Positions 1 to 12,500 of a DNA stretch of 64,000 nucleotides are shown here, in pieces. The notes under the pieces are model-generated. The model saw only the letters and a program-made list of their open reading frames with translations. It did no database searches and was not told where the DNA came from. Source of the stretch: Schistosoma haematobium (lineage: Eukaryota > Platyhelminthes > Trematoda > Strigeidida > Schistosomatidae); the NCBI RefSeq assembly GCF_000699445.3, contig NC_067196.1, positions 27,607,116 through 27,671,115 on the forward strand. Reading direction: 5' to 3'. The translations under genes were made by a program, and so were the position numbers. The stretch's first letter is position 1, and each line of letters opens with the position of its first letter.

Positions 1-244
1 CACGGGGCTTCACTATTGTACTGCGTCGATGTCATATACCTTGGTTTTTCAAAAGATTATGGGAGGGATAATCATATATTTCGTTAGTGAAATAAGATTA
101 TCAGAAATATGCAATGTAATAGCGCAATACACTTCAAACAATCTGATCATACATACACCCGTTAAGAACATTTATATACAAAAGTAAAGGGTCAACTAGA
201 CTAGAAATAGAGAGCAAATTATCAAAGGGACTATTTGCGTCAAA

Positions 245-2621
245 TTTTAATCATCATATGTGCTGCAAATCATTCAGTTCCTCAAAAGGTCGCCCATACC
301 TCTCAGCAACCCACAATCATAAAGAACCGCAGTCTTTGCCTGCTCAGCCGCAAAACGCCTTGTTGGGCGGAGTACAGACGAACTGACGACATCGGAGTGT
401 GCAGGCAATACAAACATATAAGGAACATATGTACGAAGTTTATAAGAGAGGACAGGCTTCAGTACCAGACAAAGCTTATGGATAAATTTGTCTCGGATAC
501 GAAAAGCTTATTACGTTATGCAGCCTCTCTTCGTCAAGCCAAAACTGGAGTTTCCCAACTGCTGGGTCCTAACGGCCCGACCAACAACGACGGCGACGCC
601 ACTAACCTTTAAGCCGAACAATACTCTCGGCCATTTCAACAAACCCACATCAACTATACTGATGAAGGCTTCATCTGCAACTCCAAAAGACTTTCCGAAG
701 TGAACCTGAGCTCTGACTTGATGCTCCGAAAACTGCAGCACCTAAGAATAGACACTTCTCCTGGCCCGGATATGGACCATTCTGTCATACCGAGGGAAAC
801 ATCCTCAATCCTGGCAACTCCACCTAGCGTGATGTTCTCACACTCGCTAAGCCGAGACAAACTACCGGGAAATTGGAAACTGGTTCACATCACACCAATT
901 TTCAAAGGGGGTCGACGCAGCGAACCTTCAAGTTACCGACCGGTGGCTCTTCTCTCAATACCTTCAAAAATCATGGAGTCCCTGATATGCGGTGGTATAA
1001 ATAACTATTTACTGTCCTTAAATTTCTTCCCACCCCAACAGCATGGTTTCAGGAAGAGTTACTCTTGTATGACCAACCTGCTGAATGCGGTGGACAGATG
1101 GACAAGCATCCTCGATCGCAAGGGGAAGGTTGGTATCATGTACCTAAATTTCTCAAAAGCTTGTAGTGACTCACATTCATCACGAGAACACGACTGGTTT
1201 AATAAAAACAATTATTCTTATAACCAACTGTACCAGTGTTTGTTTTAATGTGCTTTTGTTTGACTGTGCTAATGACAGCTATTTTGTGCTTCCATTCCTT
1301 TACTTACACTTCGATTGTAACTTCGCGCGAATTCGGTTACGTTCTGTAACCAAACTTCTATCCTGGCACGATCTCGGTATCCTTTTGATGCCACGAGATC
1401 GCCAGCGAATATATCTCGATTTGGTCCATTAACTGTCTTCTGATATTTGGCTTCTCGGGGATTTTATGGATTTATTTGGTTTCGTTCAACCTTCGCCTTC
1501 TGATTAACTTGGCACGTGTTTCTCGGTAGCGGTGTTCATAGTTAATCTCAACTCGACGCCACGCTACAAGCTTTTGATAAGGTTAACCATACATGTCTTA
1601 TCGATAAGCTCAAACGATTAGGTATCAGACCACCTCTAATCGATTGGCTCACTTCATACCTGAAAAATTGACATTTTAAGGTCAGGCTTAATTTCACTTT
1701 ATCTCAGGCTATGGAATGTCCTAGTGAGGTCCCCCAGGGCTCAGTACCAGGACCTCTCCTCCTATTGATCTACATAAATGATCTTCCACAACAGGTGACG
1801 TCAGACGTATTACGTTTTGCCGATGATGTGAAGCTTTGGAGAGAGATACGCAACCAAGACGACATACAGGCACTTCAGGAGGATCTGACTCGACTTCAAA
1901 GTTGGGCAGACGATAACGGACTTACCTTTAACGCTTCAAAGTGTAAAGTAGTCCATCTGCGACATGTCGCAGACTACAGTTACAACTTGGGAAACTCCTC
2001 TCTGGTAGTATCCCGAGTCGAAAAAGATTTAGGAGTCCTGGTGCCCAACGATTTAAAGTCTTACGCTATGACAAAAATGACTTCCGAGCAAACCTTGTAC
2101 TGGTAACATTGAAGCGCATTTTTGGCCAGTTTGACAGAAGGACTTTCCATATAATCTTCGATAGTTTCATCCGTCCTCATTTAGAGTACGTAAACAAAGT
2201 ATTTCCTCCCTCACTCCAAGAGGAGAAGAACACTCTGGAGCGTATCCAACGGCGAGTCACGAAATCAGTTCGAGGACTCAGATTTCAACCTTATGAAGAG
2301 CACCTCCAATAACTTAACCTTTACCTATTAGAGTATAGGCGTCTTAGAGGTGACCTTCTAATAGCTTACAGTATCCTTAACACTTCTGAACATCCTCTTA
2401 AACACCTGTTTAAGCTTAGTTCCAACACTAACCTAAGGGATAACACCCAAAAACTGGAGACATAACATAGCAGAACGGACTGTAGACACAACTTCTACTC
2501 CTTAAGAGTTGTCAAATGCTAGAATTCGCTGCCAGCTAGGCTAGTCCAAGCGACTTCCCAGGAGTCCTTTAAGAGATAACTTGGTTTATTCTTAAGGATT
2601 ATGGATAGTATCATACAATGA
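245..2621 (+). pseudogene. CR1 ORF2 remnant (reverse transcriptase)
   Basis: Translated pieces follow the 53.7-56.5 kb copy in order: linker rich in Arg/Lys (245-612), RT fingers with RPVALLSIPSKIMESL and the HGFRKSYSC motif (700-1160), palm block FSKA cut by the LTR, then PQGSVPGPLLLLIYINDLP and the catalytic FADD (1711-1830), thumb and C-terminal region to about 2621. There are several frameshifts and stops. Two stops, a TGA in the YLKN-HFKVR segment (about 1668) and a TAA before LNLYLLEYRR (about 2310), recur at the same sites in the other copy. Non-functional. Confidence 0.8.
1162..1568. mobile_element. Solo LTR inserted in the CR1 copy
   Basis: 407 bp that interrupts the CR1 RT exactly within the FSKAFDKV block. 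It begins TGTAG and ends CTACA (perfect 5-bp inverted ends, TG...CA) and is flanked by a perfect 4-bp target duplication AGCT (1158-1161 and 1569-1572). Removing it and one AGCT restores the uninterrupted sequence seen in the 54.7-kb copy. No coding capacity. The features fit an LTR of a Ty3/Gypsy-like element left after LTR-LTR recombination; it is not the LTR of the Gypsy element at 12.1 kb. Confidence 0.75.
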
Positions 2622-2670
2622 TTTACCAATTTCTTTTTCCTCTTTTATTGTCAACATACCTAGGTTCCTG

Positions 2671-2895
2671 CCTGGAGGTTTTGGTGATCCCCTGCTAATA
2701 GACACGGAGGCCTGTTAAGCGATAGCTTCTTCTAATCAGTCCACAACTATTTGAACCATTTGAAGATTTTTCAAGTATTGAATATACTAAGTTAACTACC
2801 TGGAGCTATCGATGGTCCACTGGTACTAGATATAGAAGTTTGTTAAGCGAAAGCTTCTTTTATTAGAGCAACAATCATTTGAACAGTTGGAAATG
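2671..2895 (+). repeat. Tandemly repeated CR1 3' end
   Basis: Two diverged copies of the CR1 3' terminus lie head to tail. CCTGGAG...TGTTAAGCGATAGCTTCTTC...ATTTGAACCATTTG spans 2671-2765, and CCTGGAG...TGTTAAGCGAAAGCTTCTTT...CATTTGAAC spans 2801-2880, a period of about 130 bp. The second copy is more diverged. Confidence 0.6.
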
Positions 2896-2899
2896 TAGC

Positions 2900-5590
2900 G
2901 AATACCTACCAGCTTCGGAGGGCTTCTTGTTCTCAAGGTTGCAATGAGCAAAAGAAATCAGTGAGTTGTTCAAGGATAATTTCCGTTTTTATTCTATAAT
3001 TTTTATTAGAAAATTTGATGACTCGAATTCTTCTTAAAAAGATCTAGGTTTTGTTTATTGTTTTATGAGTCAAATCTCCATGCAAAATTTGCTGTTTTAA
3101 AGTCAGTGCTTAACTGAAAACCAGTCATAATAAATTTTTTTCCGGGTTATCTTCTTTTTTTTTCAATAATATTAATTATTGCAAAATTTCAAATGGAATG
3201 TCAGTTTTAGTTTTAGACCATGTAGTTCAACATATTGATGGCTTGCAAACGTATCTAATTGTCGTCTATACGACATCTGCTATGTTTCAGATTTCTTCGT
3301 TGATAAGCTTATTGAGTCATTAAATTTATTCACGATTGTTCATCATACCACCATTCATAAATTAGTATTGTTTGTTGATGCATTCTTCTACCATTACAAT
3401 ATATACATATATATGCATCAATATATATTAAGGAATAATACATTTAAATGTGAATAACTTCCTGAAGTGCCTAAGTAAATAATTTTCAAATAACGCTTGA
3501 TCATATTTACTACCAGTGTCTCGTGAAGTGAGTAACCAACACGCCAATGGTTATAGTATTCCATTTGAAAGGGACAGTTTAAAGCCTTTTCTTGTTCACT
3601 AACAGGAAAAATTACTTCTTGGCTTTGCCTTTTGCATGGTGCTAAACATGCTAAACTACGTCTGAATGCTATTTTCTCACTTGTGGTAGCTATTCTATCA
3701 CAGATCTCTTTACTAATTTATGTTCATCTGCGGAACTGTGGTATGTGTCCCACCAGTATAAGTTGCAATGGTAAAAACATTTCACTCTGACGATTTTGAG
3801 ATTCGACAAGTTACCATCTTTACTAGAATATCATTTAGACTGGAATCCTGACATCCTAGTGCAGCTGAGCATTAACCGTTTAATACTATAGAGGATCACA
3901 GCAATAGCTATGGCTTTTTGTGCAGTATGACGTATCCTTTTGTTGGTGTTGTCTTCGGAGTGAGTACTCACTGTGGGGTGCAGGGACTAAATTAATTAAG
4001 GTTATACCTTGCGGATTCCGATTTCAAGTTTTGATTTCTAAGTTTCACTGGATATTTTAGAGCGGAATGCCGACTGGGGATAGTCTTATTTGGGAATGTA
4101 TTCGCGATGGCGTAACTCATTTTTTATAATTTTGGATATACAACTTCACACATAAGTTATCAAATCGCGGGGCAAAATAGTTTTTTGCTGAGATGTGTGT
4201 CGAATAAAGAAGTTCGTACGTACCAGCATCTACTTTGGGATTTAAGGTCGACCTCCGATATCATGGTGCTAGGTTATTCAATAGATTGTTGAAAAACTGA
4301 TCATGCTTGCAGCTGTTTTAGTTGATGTCTCCAATGTATCAACAGTGCATCGGTATCAATACTGTAAAATATTTACTGAGAAATATTGAATTAGCACTTT
4401 GTAGGATTATTGAAATCGATGTGACCGTTGTCCGTAAAACAAAGTTTAGTAAAAATATGTCAAAGTAGGATAAATAAGTAGTAGTCTCTTCAGGTGCACT
4501 ATGGGACAGAACTTCATAAGAGGATCAGTTCATGTTTAAAGTTGGATAAAGTTCAAATAGGTTTGATATCAAATTATGGATGGTTGGAGTTACGATGTCT
4601 TTCTACCATTACAAATATGTTTTAGCTTCAACGTGGATTTGTTTAAGCCACCTTAAGAAAAAGACGTTCTACAGCCATACCCTTCTTCCGTAAGTTTTTC
4701 CGTAGAGTGGTTCCCGAATCGCGCTTGCCCTAATTAACTCATAATTATAGTCTTATGAAAACAATCATCTGTATAAATACTTTAATAGAATTTGAAAACT
4801 ATCTAATTGACAACTAAGATTTTCGTCTGCAGTACATCAAAAAAGAATGCAATATGTTCTCGCTTCTCACATTTTGCAATTATTACAAATTGTAGAACAC
4901 AAAAATACTGGCCATATATTTGGTCCCAAATGGTCGCATCTAGCCTGCATGCTTCTTGGGTGGTATAATGGGTATAGAAGGTTACTTACCTATATTTTAT
5001 GAATATCTTAAACAATCTATTTTCTCGAATACCTTGAGGGAAAATCTGTTCACAGTTTTATTCCACTATGTAAACTTAGTTTGATATATTCAATACTGTG
5101 TCATATCGCTGACTTTCGGTTTTTTCATATAAACTAGCTCGTTCTCCTTTATTAAATCTTTTATCAATGGTTATTAGTTCAGCTCTCTCCGCCTAGTTGT
5201 GATATTTTTCCAACACTTGCTCTTGCACCACTATTTTAACCTGCCAGTGTTTAGTATCAAAACATCGAACTTAATTTCCTGTTTGTTTTCCCAACTAATA
5301 TCATAATTAACCATCATTTTGTTGGACGGCTTTATATGTTAAGATTGATCTACTTATCAGATAGACGAAAGTAAATGTTAGGAATGAGAGTGACTTTGTT
5401 TTTTGCATGAAGTGTCACAGGTTAGCAAATTTCAGAAACAGTTCGAAATTAAGCCGGTAATATTATTGTATCTGAACAGTACTTATTTTGTTGTTTTATC
5501 TACAGATCAAAGGTTTCCTCCTCTCAAATGGATATTTTAAATCTAAATATGGTGGAATTCAGACTTGTCATGTATATCCACAAATCAAGA
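2900..5590. other. AT-rich non-coding stretch
   Basis: No reading frame with recognisable protein, no clear repeat ends. Possibly intron or intergenic DNA upstream of the gene whose exons start at 9598. A polypyrimidine-AG at about 5505 could be a splice acceptor but no supporting coding signal was found. Confidence 0.4.
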
Positions 5591-5594
5591 AATT

Positions 5595-8500
5595 TAAGGT
5601 CACTTTACATCTTGGACCAACTTTCAGTGATCGTTGTTGCTACATTGACGTGGTGGTCGGGCTTGCCTATCGTGGTGAAACAACCGTTTCTCAAGGTCCT
5701 ACCATGTCAGACAGGTCGTTTGAAGAGCGGTAAGACTAAAAGCAACAAACCGGAGGCGAAGTCGTACTGCTGACTGTACATAGGTGTGAAAGCAGTAAGG
5801 TGTTTCCTTCGGACAACCAGCATGACAGCGATGCTGCCTTCCCACAAGGAGGAATGGGGTTAAAAAAGGTCGACTCTAAAAATGCAGACCTCGCTTATCC
5901 GGCGGTAAGGTCTCAACATGTACGGAGCTAACACAAAAATTACTCACAAAAAGGTCGTGTGTGGCCGACCTCAAGAAGTTGTCCCTTGGGCACTGTGATC
6001 ACGCTCTCAGGTCATTAAGATCACCTCTAATCCAATTTCCTTTTCAGGTACCTTCAGAAGAACCCTTCCACGGTTTGGGCAACCGGAAAGTTATAACGGC
6101 ACTCACATCTCTAACAGCACTGAAGACCACTATATTCATAATCAACTTCTTTCTTCAGTCCCTATTATTCCTCCTACGTCGACTTTCAACACTAAACTTC
6201 CTCTTTTGGCTTCCTCCTCGAGAATCACCATGGCCAACGATTCTAGTGCGCAAAACAGTCCCAGGTCTACTGAAACCTCGCTCCAAACTACACAATGGAA
6301 CCTTCAACGTACACACCCTGTCAAATCGGCCAGCAGGCGTCCTTGGCTGAGACTCTAGAATCCCGTACAATTGATGTATGCTGTGTCTCCGAAACACGCA
6401 TATAGGATCCTAGTGTGATCATTCACTTAACCTCACCTCGGCAAAACGGAGAGCCGACGAGATACACCCTCCGTGTATCTGGCGACCCAATGGCTGGCAG
6501 GTGTGGGCATAGCATTAAGTACAAGGGCAGAACAAGCACTTTTAGAGTGGATCCCCGTTAACAGTCGTCTATGCGTTGTTCGGCTTAACGGCTCCGTAAG
6601 AACTCGAAAGGACAGGGACACGCGTCGTTGCCTTTTCGTCGTTTCTGCCTACGCTCCCAATGACTGCAGCTCAGATGAAGTGAAAGATAAATTTTACAGA
6701 AAGCTTTCTGAACTTTTTCAGAAAGCTAAACGCTCAGATATAGTACTTGTAGCAGGTGACTTTAATGCCCAAGTAGGTAGCTTAAACCAAACAGAAGGAC
6801 ATTTAGGTGAGTATTTTGGTATTCCGGCTCAGCGATAAGATAATGGTGATCGTCTGCTGCAACTCTGCTCAGACAATCGTTTATTTTTAGCAATCACAAA
6901 TTTTAAGCATAAGGAGAGACATCGTCTAACATGGTGACCCCCTTCACCAAACCAATGATGGACTCAAATAGATCATGTTGCCACCAGTCATCGTTGGAGA
7001 GGGTCGGTAGAAGATTGTCGCTCATTCTGGAGTACCTGTTTGGACTCCGACCATGCTCTTATACGGGTACGCATCTTCTTGCGCCTCACTGGACGCAGGG
7101 AAGCCACACCAAGAAGACCCATTAGAATTGAATTAAGTGATGAGAAGGCTGGAAATAGATTCCAGGAACAACTGAGGTCACACTTAGGTAGTTCTGAAAA
7201 CGAGGTTAACCCAGATGTTGCTTGCAAAGATATACAAACATGTGGAAACAGCAGTGACATGTATTAGTGATTTAAACCAAAGGGTTACAAAAGCCAATGG
7301 ATTTCTTCTAGGTCTATTGCACTGATGGATTCTCGTAAACTCATCCCATCAGGCTCTGAACACGATGATGGGCGAAAGCAAATCAGATCTAGGTGAACCT
7401 AAAGTCTAAAGAACGACCGTGAGCACTGGTGGGCAACGAAAGCAAAAGAGATGGAAAAGGCGGCGGCTGTAGGTAACACCAGACAGCTCTTCAGATTCAT
7501 AAAAGAAACTGGAACTAAGAATTGAAGTGTGAGACTGTATCGGAAAAAGACGATGCTCTTATCTGCTCCCAGTCCAGACGTTTAGGACGATTGGCGGAAC
7601 ACTTTAAGGAGCAGTTCAGCTGACCTTCAGCTACTCTAAAGCTACCCACCATTTTCAGACAGTGTGAATGGAACATTGAAGTAGGTCGCCCGACTCTAGC
7701 TGAAGTTCATAAGCCTATGGCTAATCTGAAACAAGGTAGGGCAGATGGACTAACTCCGGAGGTCTTTAAGGATGGTGGTCCAATTTTAGCGATTAGGTTG
7801 ACTAATATTTTAGCTAAAATCTGGGAGTTGGACGTAATCCCACCTGACTGGTCGCAATCGCTTATTGTCCCGATATATAAGAGGGGATCAAAATCGTCCT
7901 GTGACAACCATACAGGGATTAGTTTAACTAATATAGTATCTAAAATGCCAGCCTCAATAATTATCGGACGCCTAACTAAGACTCGCGAACTACAAACACA
8001 TGAAATCAGGCTGGCTTCAGACCTGGTCGTGGCTGCATCGACCACATATTCACCATTCATCAAGTTCTAGAACACAGGCATACTTATCAGCATCCGACAA
8101 TGGTGGTCTTTCTTGATCCAAAAGCAGCATTTGACTCTGCAGATCGAGAGGTTCTGTGGCAGTGCTTGTCATTGAAAGGTGTGCCTCAGAAGTACATAAA
8201 CCTTGTGAAGGCTCTTTACTCGAACACTACCAGTCGAGTCATAGCTTATGGCGAACTGTCACCTGCTTTTGCAACTTCAAGTGGTGTCCGTCAAGGCTAT
8301 CCACTTTCTCCATTTTTGTCTAACTTCATCATAGACCTACTGATGGAAATAACATTCTCGTCGACTGAATTCTCAGGTATTGATCTCCTTCCAGGAGGTC
8401 CACTTATCGACTTAGAATACGCAGATGACATAGTCCTGTTTGGTGAAAACGCTGACAAAACGCAAACTCTTCTGGTAGCACTGAGCAACCATGCCAGAAT

Positions 8501-9450
8501 GTTTGGAATGCGCTCCTCCCCGTCTAAATGCAAGTTGTTGCTCCAGTACTAGCCTGCGTCAACACCTGAACTAAGGATAGGGAGTGAAGTAGTCGAACGC
8601 GTTGACAACTTCACTTATCTTGGAAGTCTGATCAGCCCTAATGGGTTGGTATCTGACGAAGTCTCAGCATGAGTTCGAAAAGCTCGTTTGGCTTTTGCCA
8701 ACTTACGTCACCTGTGGCGCAGGCGAGATGTCCGTCTACCAATTGACGAACGAGTATACTGCGCTGCAGTCCGTTCTGTTTTTATTTACGGCTGCGAAAC
8801 GTGGCCATTAAGAGTAGAAGATATTCGTAAGCTACTAGTATTTGACCACAGATGCCTTAGAAATATTGCTCGCATCTTCTGGCATCACCAGGTAAGTAAT
8901 AGTGAAGTTAGACGTGGGGTATTAGGGAATGATAGTAATGCAGTTGATGAGGTTGTGAATCTTCATCGACTGAGATGGTTAGGCCACGCGTTGTGTATGC
9001 CTGAACACCGATTACCACGACGCGTAATGCTAACTGGTGTTGGGGATGGTTGGAAGAAAGTTAGGGGTGGCCAAACTAAGACGTGGCATCAGTGCTTGAA
9101 GTCACTAACTTGTAGTCTGAGCCATGTTGGTAGATGCATACTACTTGGTTGGGGTCCGCGTGACTATCGTAACGAATGGTTGGAGACTCTTGGTGACATG
9201 GCTCAGAACCGATCACAATGGCGTAGGTGTATACACTCTCTGTCTTCCCTTAAACTATGAGACTAAAATTATTTCATATTTTTCTTTCTACGAATTAACT
9301 TTCTTCCTGCAATCTTTCCTTTATATATTACACCATTGAGTTAATTGCTTCTATGAATTTGGTGTTCATCTTGTTGTGCTAATGAGGTGTGGTAACTTGG
9401 ACCGATGCACATATGTGCCTGGTCCAACGTTGTAACTGATTGACTGAATA
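5595..9450 (+). mobile_element. RTE-clade non-LTR retrotransposon, decayed copy C
   Basis: A 5' leader (about 5595-6230), an endonuclease/RT reading frame (6230-9260) and a 3' UTR ending in a GACTGA-type tail near 9440-9450. The encoded protein is the same type as the inverted pair at 38.1-48.4 kb but clearly diverged from it. The same 3' UTR, with the TGGACC...CGTTG motif and GACTGAC tail, recurs as short fragments near 9.9 and 51.3 kb and, more diverged, at 28.0 kb. No target duplication was recognised. Confidence 0.8.
6230..9260 (+). pseudogene. RTE endonuclease-reverse transcriptase remnant
   Basis: In order: apurinic-like endonuclease (GVGIALSTRAEQALLEW, SAYAPNDCSSDEVKDKF, GDFNAQVG at 6473-6790; SDHALIRVR at 7040), linker, RT fingers (ADGLTPEVFKDGG, 7717), palm (FLDPKAAFDSADREV, SGVRQGYPLSPFL, catalytic YADDIVLFG, 8100-8450) and C-terminal domain (IYGCETWPLR...WLGHALCMPEHRLPRR...DYRNEWLETL, 8688-9260). 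At least five frameshifts or stops separate these blocks, so it is not functional. Usual RTE order is endonuclease then RT in one frame, and the order is preserved. Confidence 0.8.
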
Positions 9451-9597
9451 AAATTTTGTGTTCCTTTGTACTGATAAACGTCTACGTCGCGGTATTTTTT
9501 GTAGTGTAGAGTTATTCTCCCATAAAATGACCGATTTATTCATACTAGTAGATTTTGTTTTGTGGATGTTAATGTAACATTGTTCCATGTATTTTAG

Positions 9598-12500
9598 TGA
9601 AGATCATGAAAAGCACGGTTCCTCACGCAAACATCGACGGAATAGCCGCTCACGTTCACAGTAAGTATAATTGATTTTTATATATGTTCAATATACTAAA
9701 GTGCCTCACTATCTACGTATAAGTTGAGTTTCCGTACAAGCTTTTCCTAAAGCAAACTTTATCAATAAGGGTAAGAGAAACACATCACAAGAAGTTTTTC
9801 ACTACCACTCAATACTTACCGTTTTCGTCAGACAATCACATCGTCTCTGTACTACAGGGTAGGGAGGTAAGCTCCAGATTGTAGACTGAGCAACCAAAGT
9901 TTAGATGGAAATGGTTAACTTTAGAAACATATCTGAGTCGAAGTATCTGTGTACACATGTGCCAAATTCTGCGTTGCGTTTAACTGACTGACTGACCGAT
10001 AGAGTATCTATAAATGCGAAGAATGTACGGCTGTAACAGACACTACTTGACGTACTCGATCAAGTAGTAGCTTCCTGTAAGCTGCAGATTGATCAAGTGT
10101 TGCAAAAAGGGTCCAGTAAATCAATGTTCTTTGGTACCCTTCTCAATGTTAGGGATTACCACGATCTATCTCGATCGGAAATGCTAATTAATTCTTTCGG
10201 ACAAATAGATGCTAGTATAGTTACCCATACCTATTGTTTACAACCCATCGATTGCTTTTATTAAACTATGCATTCCGCGTAGGCCAAGGCACTGTAAACT
10301 GTGGTGTACACAGATTCCATGTACGAGATCTATATCTACAAAATGTACGTTCTCAATTTTGGCTTGCGAACTCTGTAATAGTCACGTCACTTGGTAGTAC
10401 ACTTCTTTAAAAATATGTGTAAGTACTAAATTTCTAATACAAAATAATATACTCCTTTTTTATTTCAGTGATAAAGACAAAGAACTGCGCATTCAAATGA
10501 AGTAAGATTTCAATTTTTTATTGTTAATCTAATTTTAACGCTACTTTTCTTAGGCCTTTGATGCTTTCTTCAGATAATGAATTAACTCGACAAAATGAGA
10601 TTAGCTACATCGAAGGTTCAAGTTTCACACAGAAAAGTTTCTCTTCTTCGCGTAAACAAGACACAGTAGGTTTACACTGTACAAAATTGCTTATGGTTCT
10701 AAGTTCCATATGACTGTATGACTAAAGAATATTCATTTAAGCCTATCTTGCTGCTATGTAGTTGTTATCTGTTTTTTGCAGCCATTGATCAAATTTTTTT
10801 ACATTTGATTACTCATCATCAAGATCTATCTGCAACCTTGCAAAAGTTTATTACCTACCTAAGTTCTTAGTTTTGATTGCCCAACCAATAAATCTTGGTA
10901 ACAGTTAGATTGAACAGCTTTAAATATCAGATGAAACAAAAGTTTCATTTCAACTCCCTATTAATATATCTAAACAAAATATTTATAGTTGAAACTTCCC
11001 CCAGATTATTGCCTACCGTTGAACACCTAAAACGGTGTATCTAAATGTTGATGAACAGTTAGTTTAGTAAACATATCTTAAATATATCGATAAAACTAAC
11101 CTATCACTAAATTGTGAGTATGTATGTACGTATAACATATTTATATGTGGTGAAGAGTTATGTAAAATATCAGTTGTCGAAGTACCTTAATTACAGCCCA
11201 ATAAATCTATATGGCAACTGAATTGCTTATAGTTGTGTCGGCACCAAGTCAAAAGGTTTCGGGACTAAATTATCAGGAAAATTGCTTTAGTTTTGTTCAC
11301 GTAGAGCATAGGGATGTCCAGTAATTAATTGAGCTCCCTTTCTGTCTGATATTTAATGCGTAAACAGGTAGTCTTCCTCTATAGCTGGATAAGAGTTTCT
11401 CAGTTTATCAAATTATTCGGGACTAATTGAAGGAAATATTTCAAACGAGTAAGTAATCCAGGCAGTTTTGTTATCAAGTTATATACTTATAAACAGAATA
11501 TCTATTCAGAACCCTTCAGAACATTTCCTCTCTGTAATCAATAGGCTATTATCCAAAGAGGATCTGATCTACTCTTGTTCACATCATTTCTCTTGTTGAC
11601 TACAAGAAGTTAATCTTTGCATCAAAGTGCATCTACGCCATGGGAAAGATCACCTCAATATTTATAATTAAATATACTCTGATAATCGTTTGATGTTTCT
11701 AGCTACTGAATCCGGATTCACATTCACGGTCGATAGGTGTCAATTCAGGTCAATACTCCTCAATGATTTTGGAAAGAGCACACGAAGCGGCTATATTTGG
11801 TCATTCTTCAGTTCCTTTACCTTCCATTCTTGGTACAGATCCAGCTGAGGGCAAAGATAAACTAGTTTCTTCTGTGGATACAGTGAAGCAACTACTTCAT
11901 CATTCGGTAATCTTCAGTAACAAAGATTATATTTCCTTGTTTTCTCACATGACGTGTTCTTTACTGTAGTCTTTCATGACTTTAAGTTCATTAATGCTAA
12001 TAGATTTATCAATACTCAAAATTTAGATATACCTCAACAACACATCAGAATTAATACTTTGCAACCAAATAAAATCAAACTGACTATGTGGCAAGCCCAT
12101 TTCACTATTGTATCATTTATCTAGTCATTGTAACTCAGACTCAATCCACTATGTTAATTTCGGTGTGTATGATCGGATGTATGTCTGTACATTAACTCTT
12201 AAGCTATTTTCCTATTGGTTTCAATGTGCAGATAATCGATAATCTATCCACACCCGATTAACTCTCAAATATATATGGATTTTTAACAGACTCACTCACT
12301 CTCCCTGTTTCATCGTGTGCTTGCTCACCGAACGCTTGTGGATTATTATTATTCATTATCAATAAACTATCTCTATTACTGGTGTTCAGGCTTTTTAATA
12401 ATCTCGAGTAAATTCGCAATTCTACTAGGAGATTAAGCCTACCTAAAATACTCAGTTACGGGATATTATTATTTGGAGTCAGATATTGAGGACATTATCC

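Larger units (their letters stand above)
245..2765 (+). mobile_element. CR1-clade non-LTR retrotransposon, 5'-truncated copy 1
   Basis: Same family as the longer minus-strand copy at 53541-57700. It starts inside the linker after the endonuclease (homology begins near 245-260), so it lacks ORF1 and the endonuclease, as expected of target-primed 5' truncation. The reverse transcriptase follows, is interrupted by a solo LTR at 1162-1568, and resumes. The 3' UTR ends in copies of CATTTGAAC near 2740-2765, the same tail unit as in the other copy. Resembles SR1/CR1 elements of schistosomes; the clade is well supported by the protein, the family name is from memory. Confidence 0.85.

Noticed and set aside
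5488..5773. Possible exon after TATCTACAG at about 5505
   Set aside because: Neither frame gives a recognisable product and the following sequence is the RTE leader.
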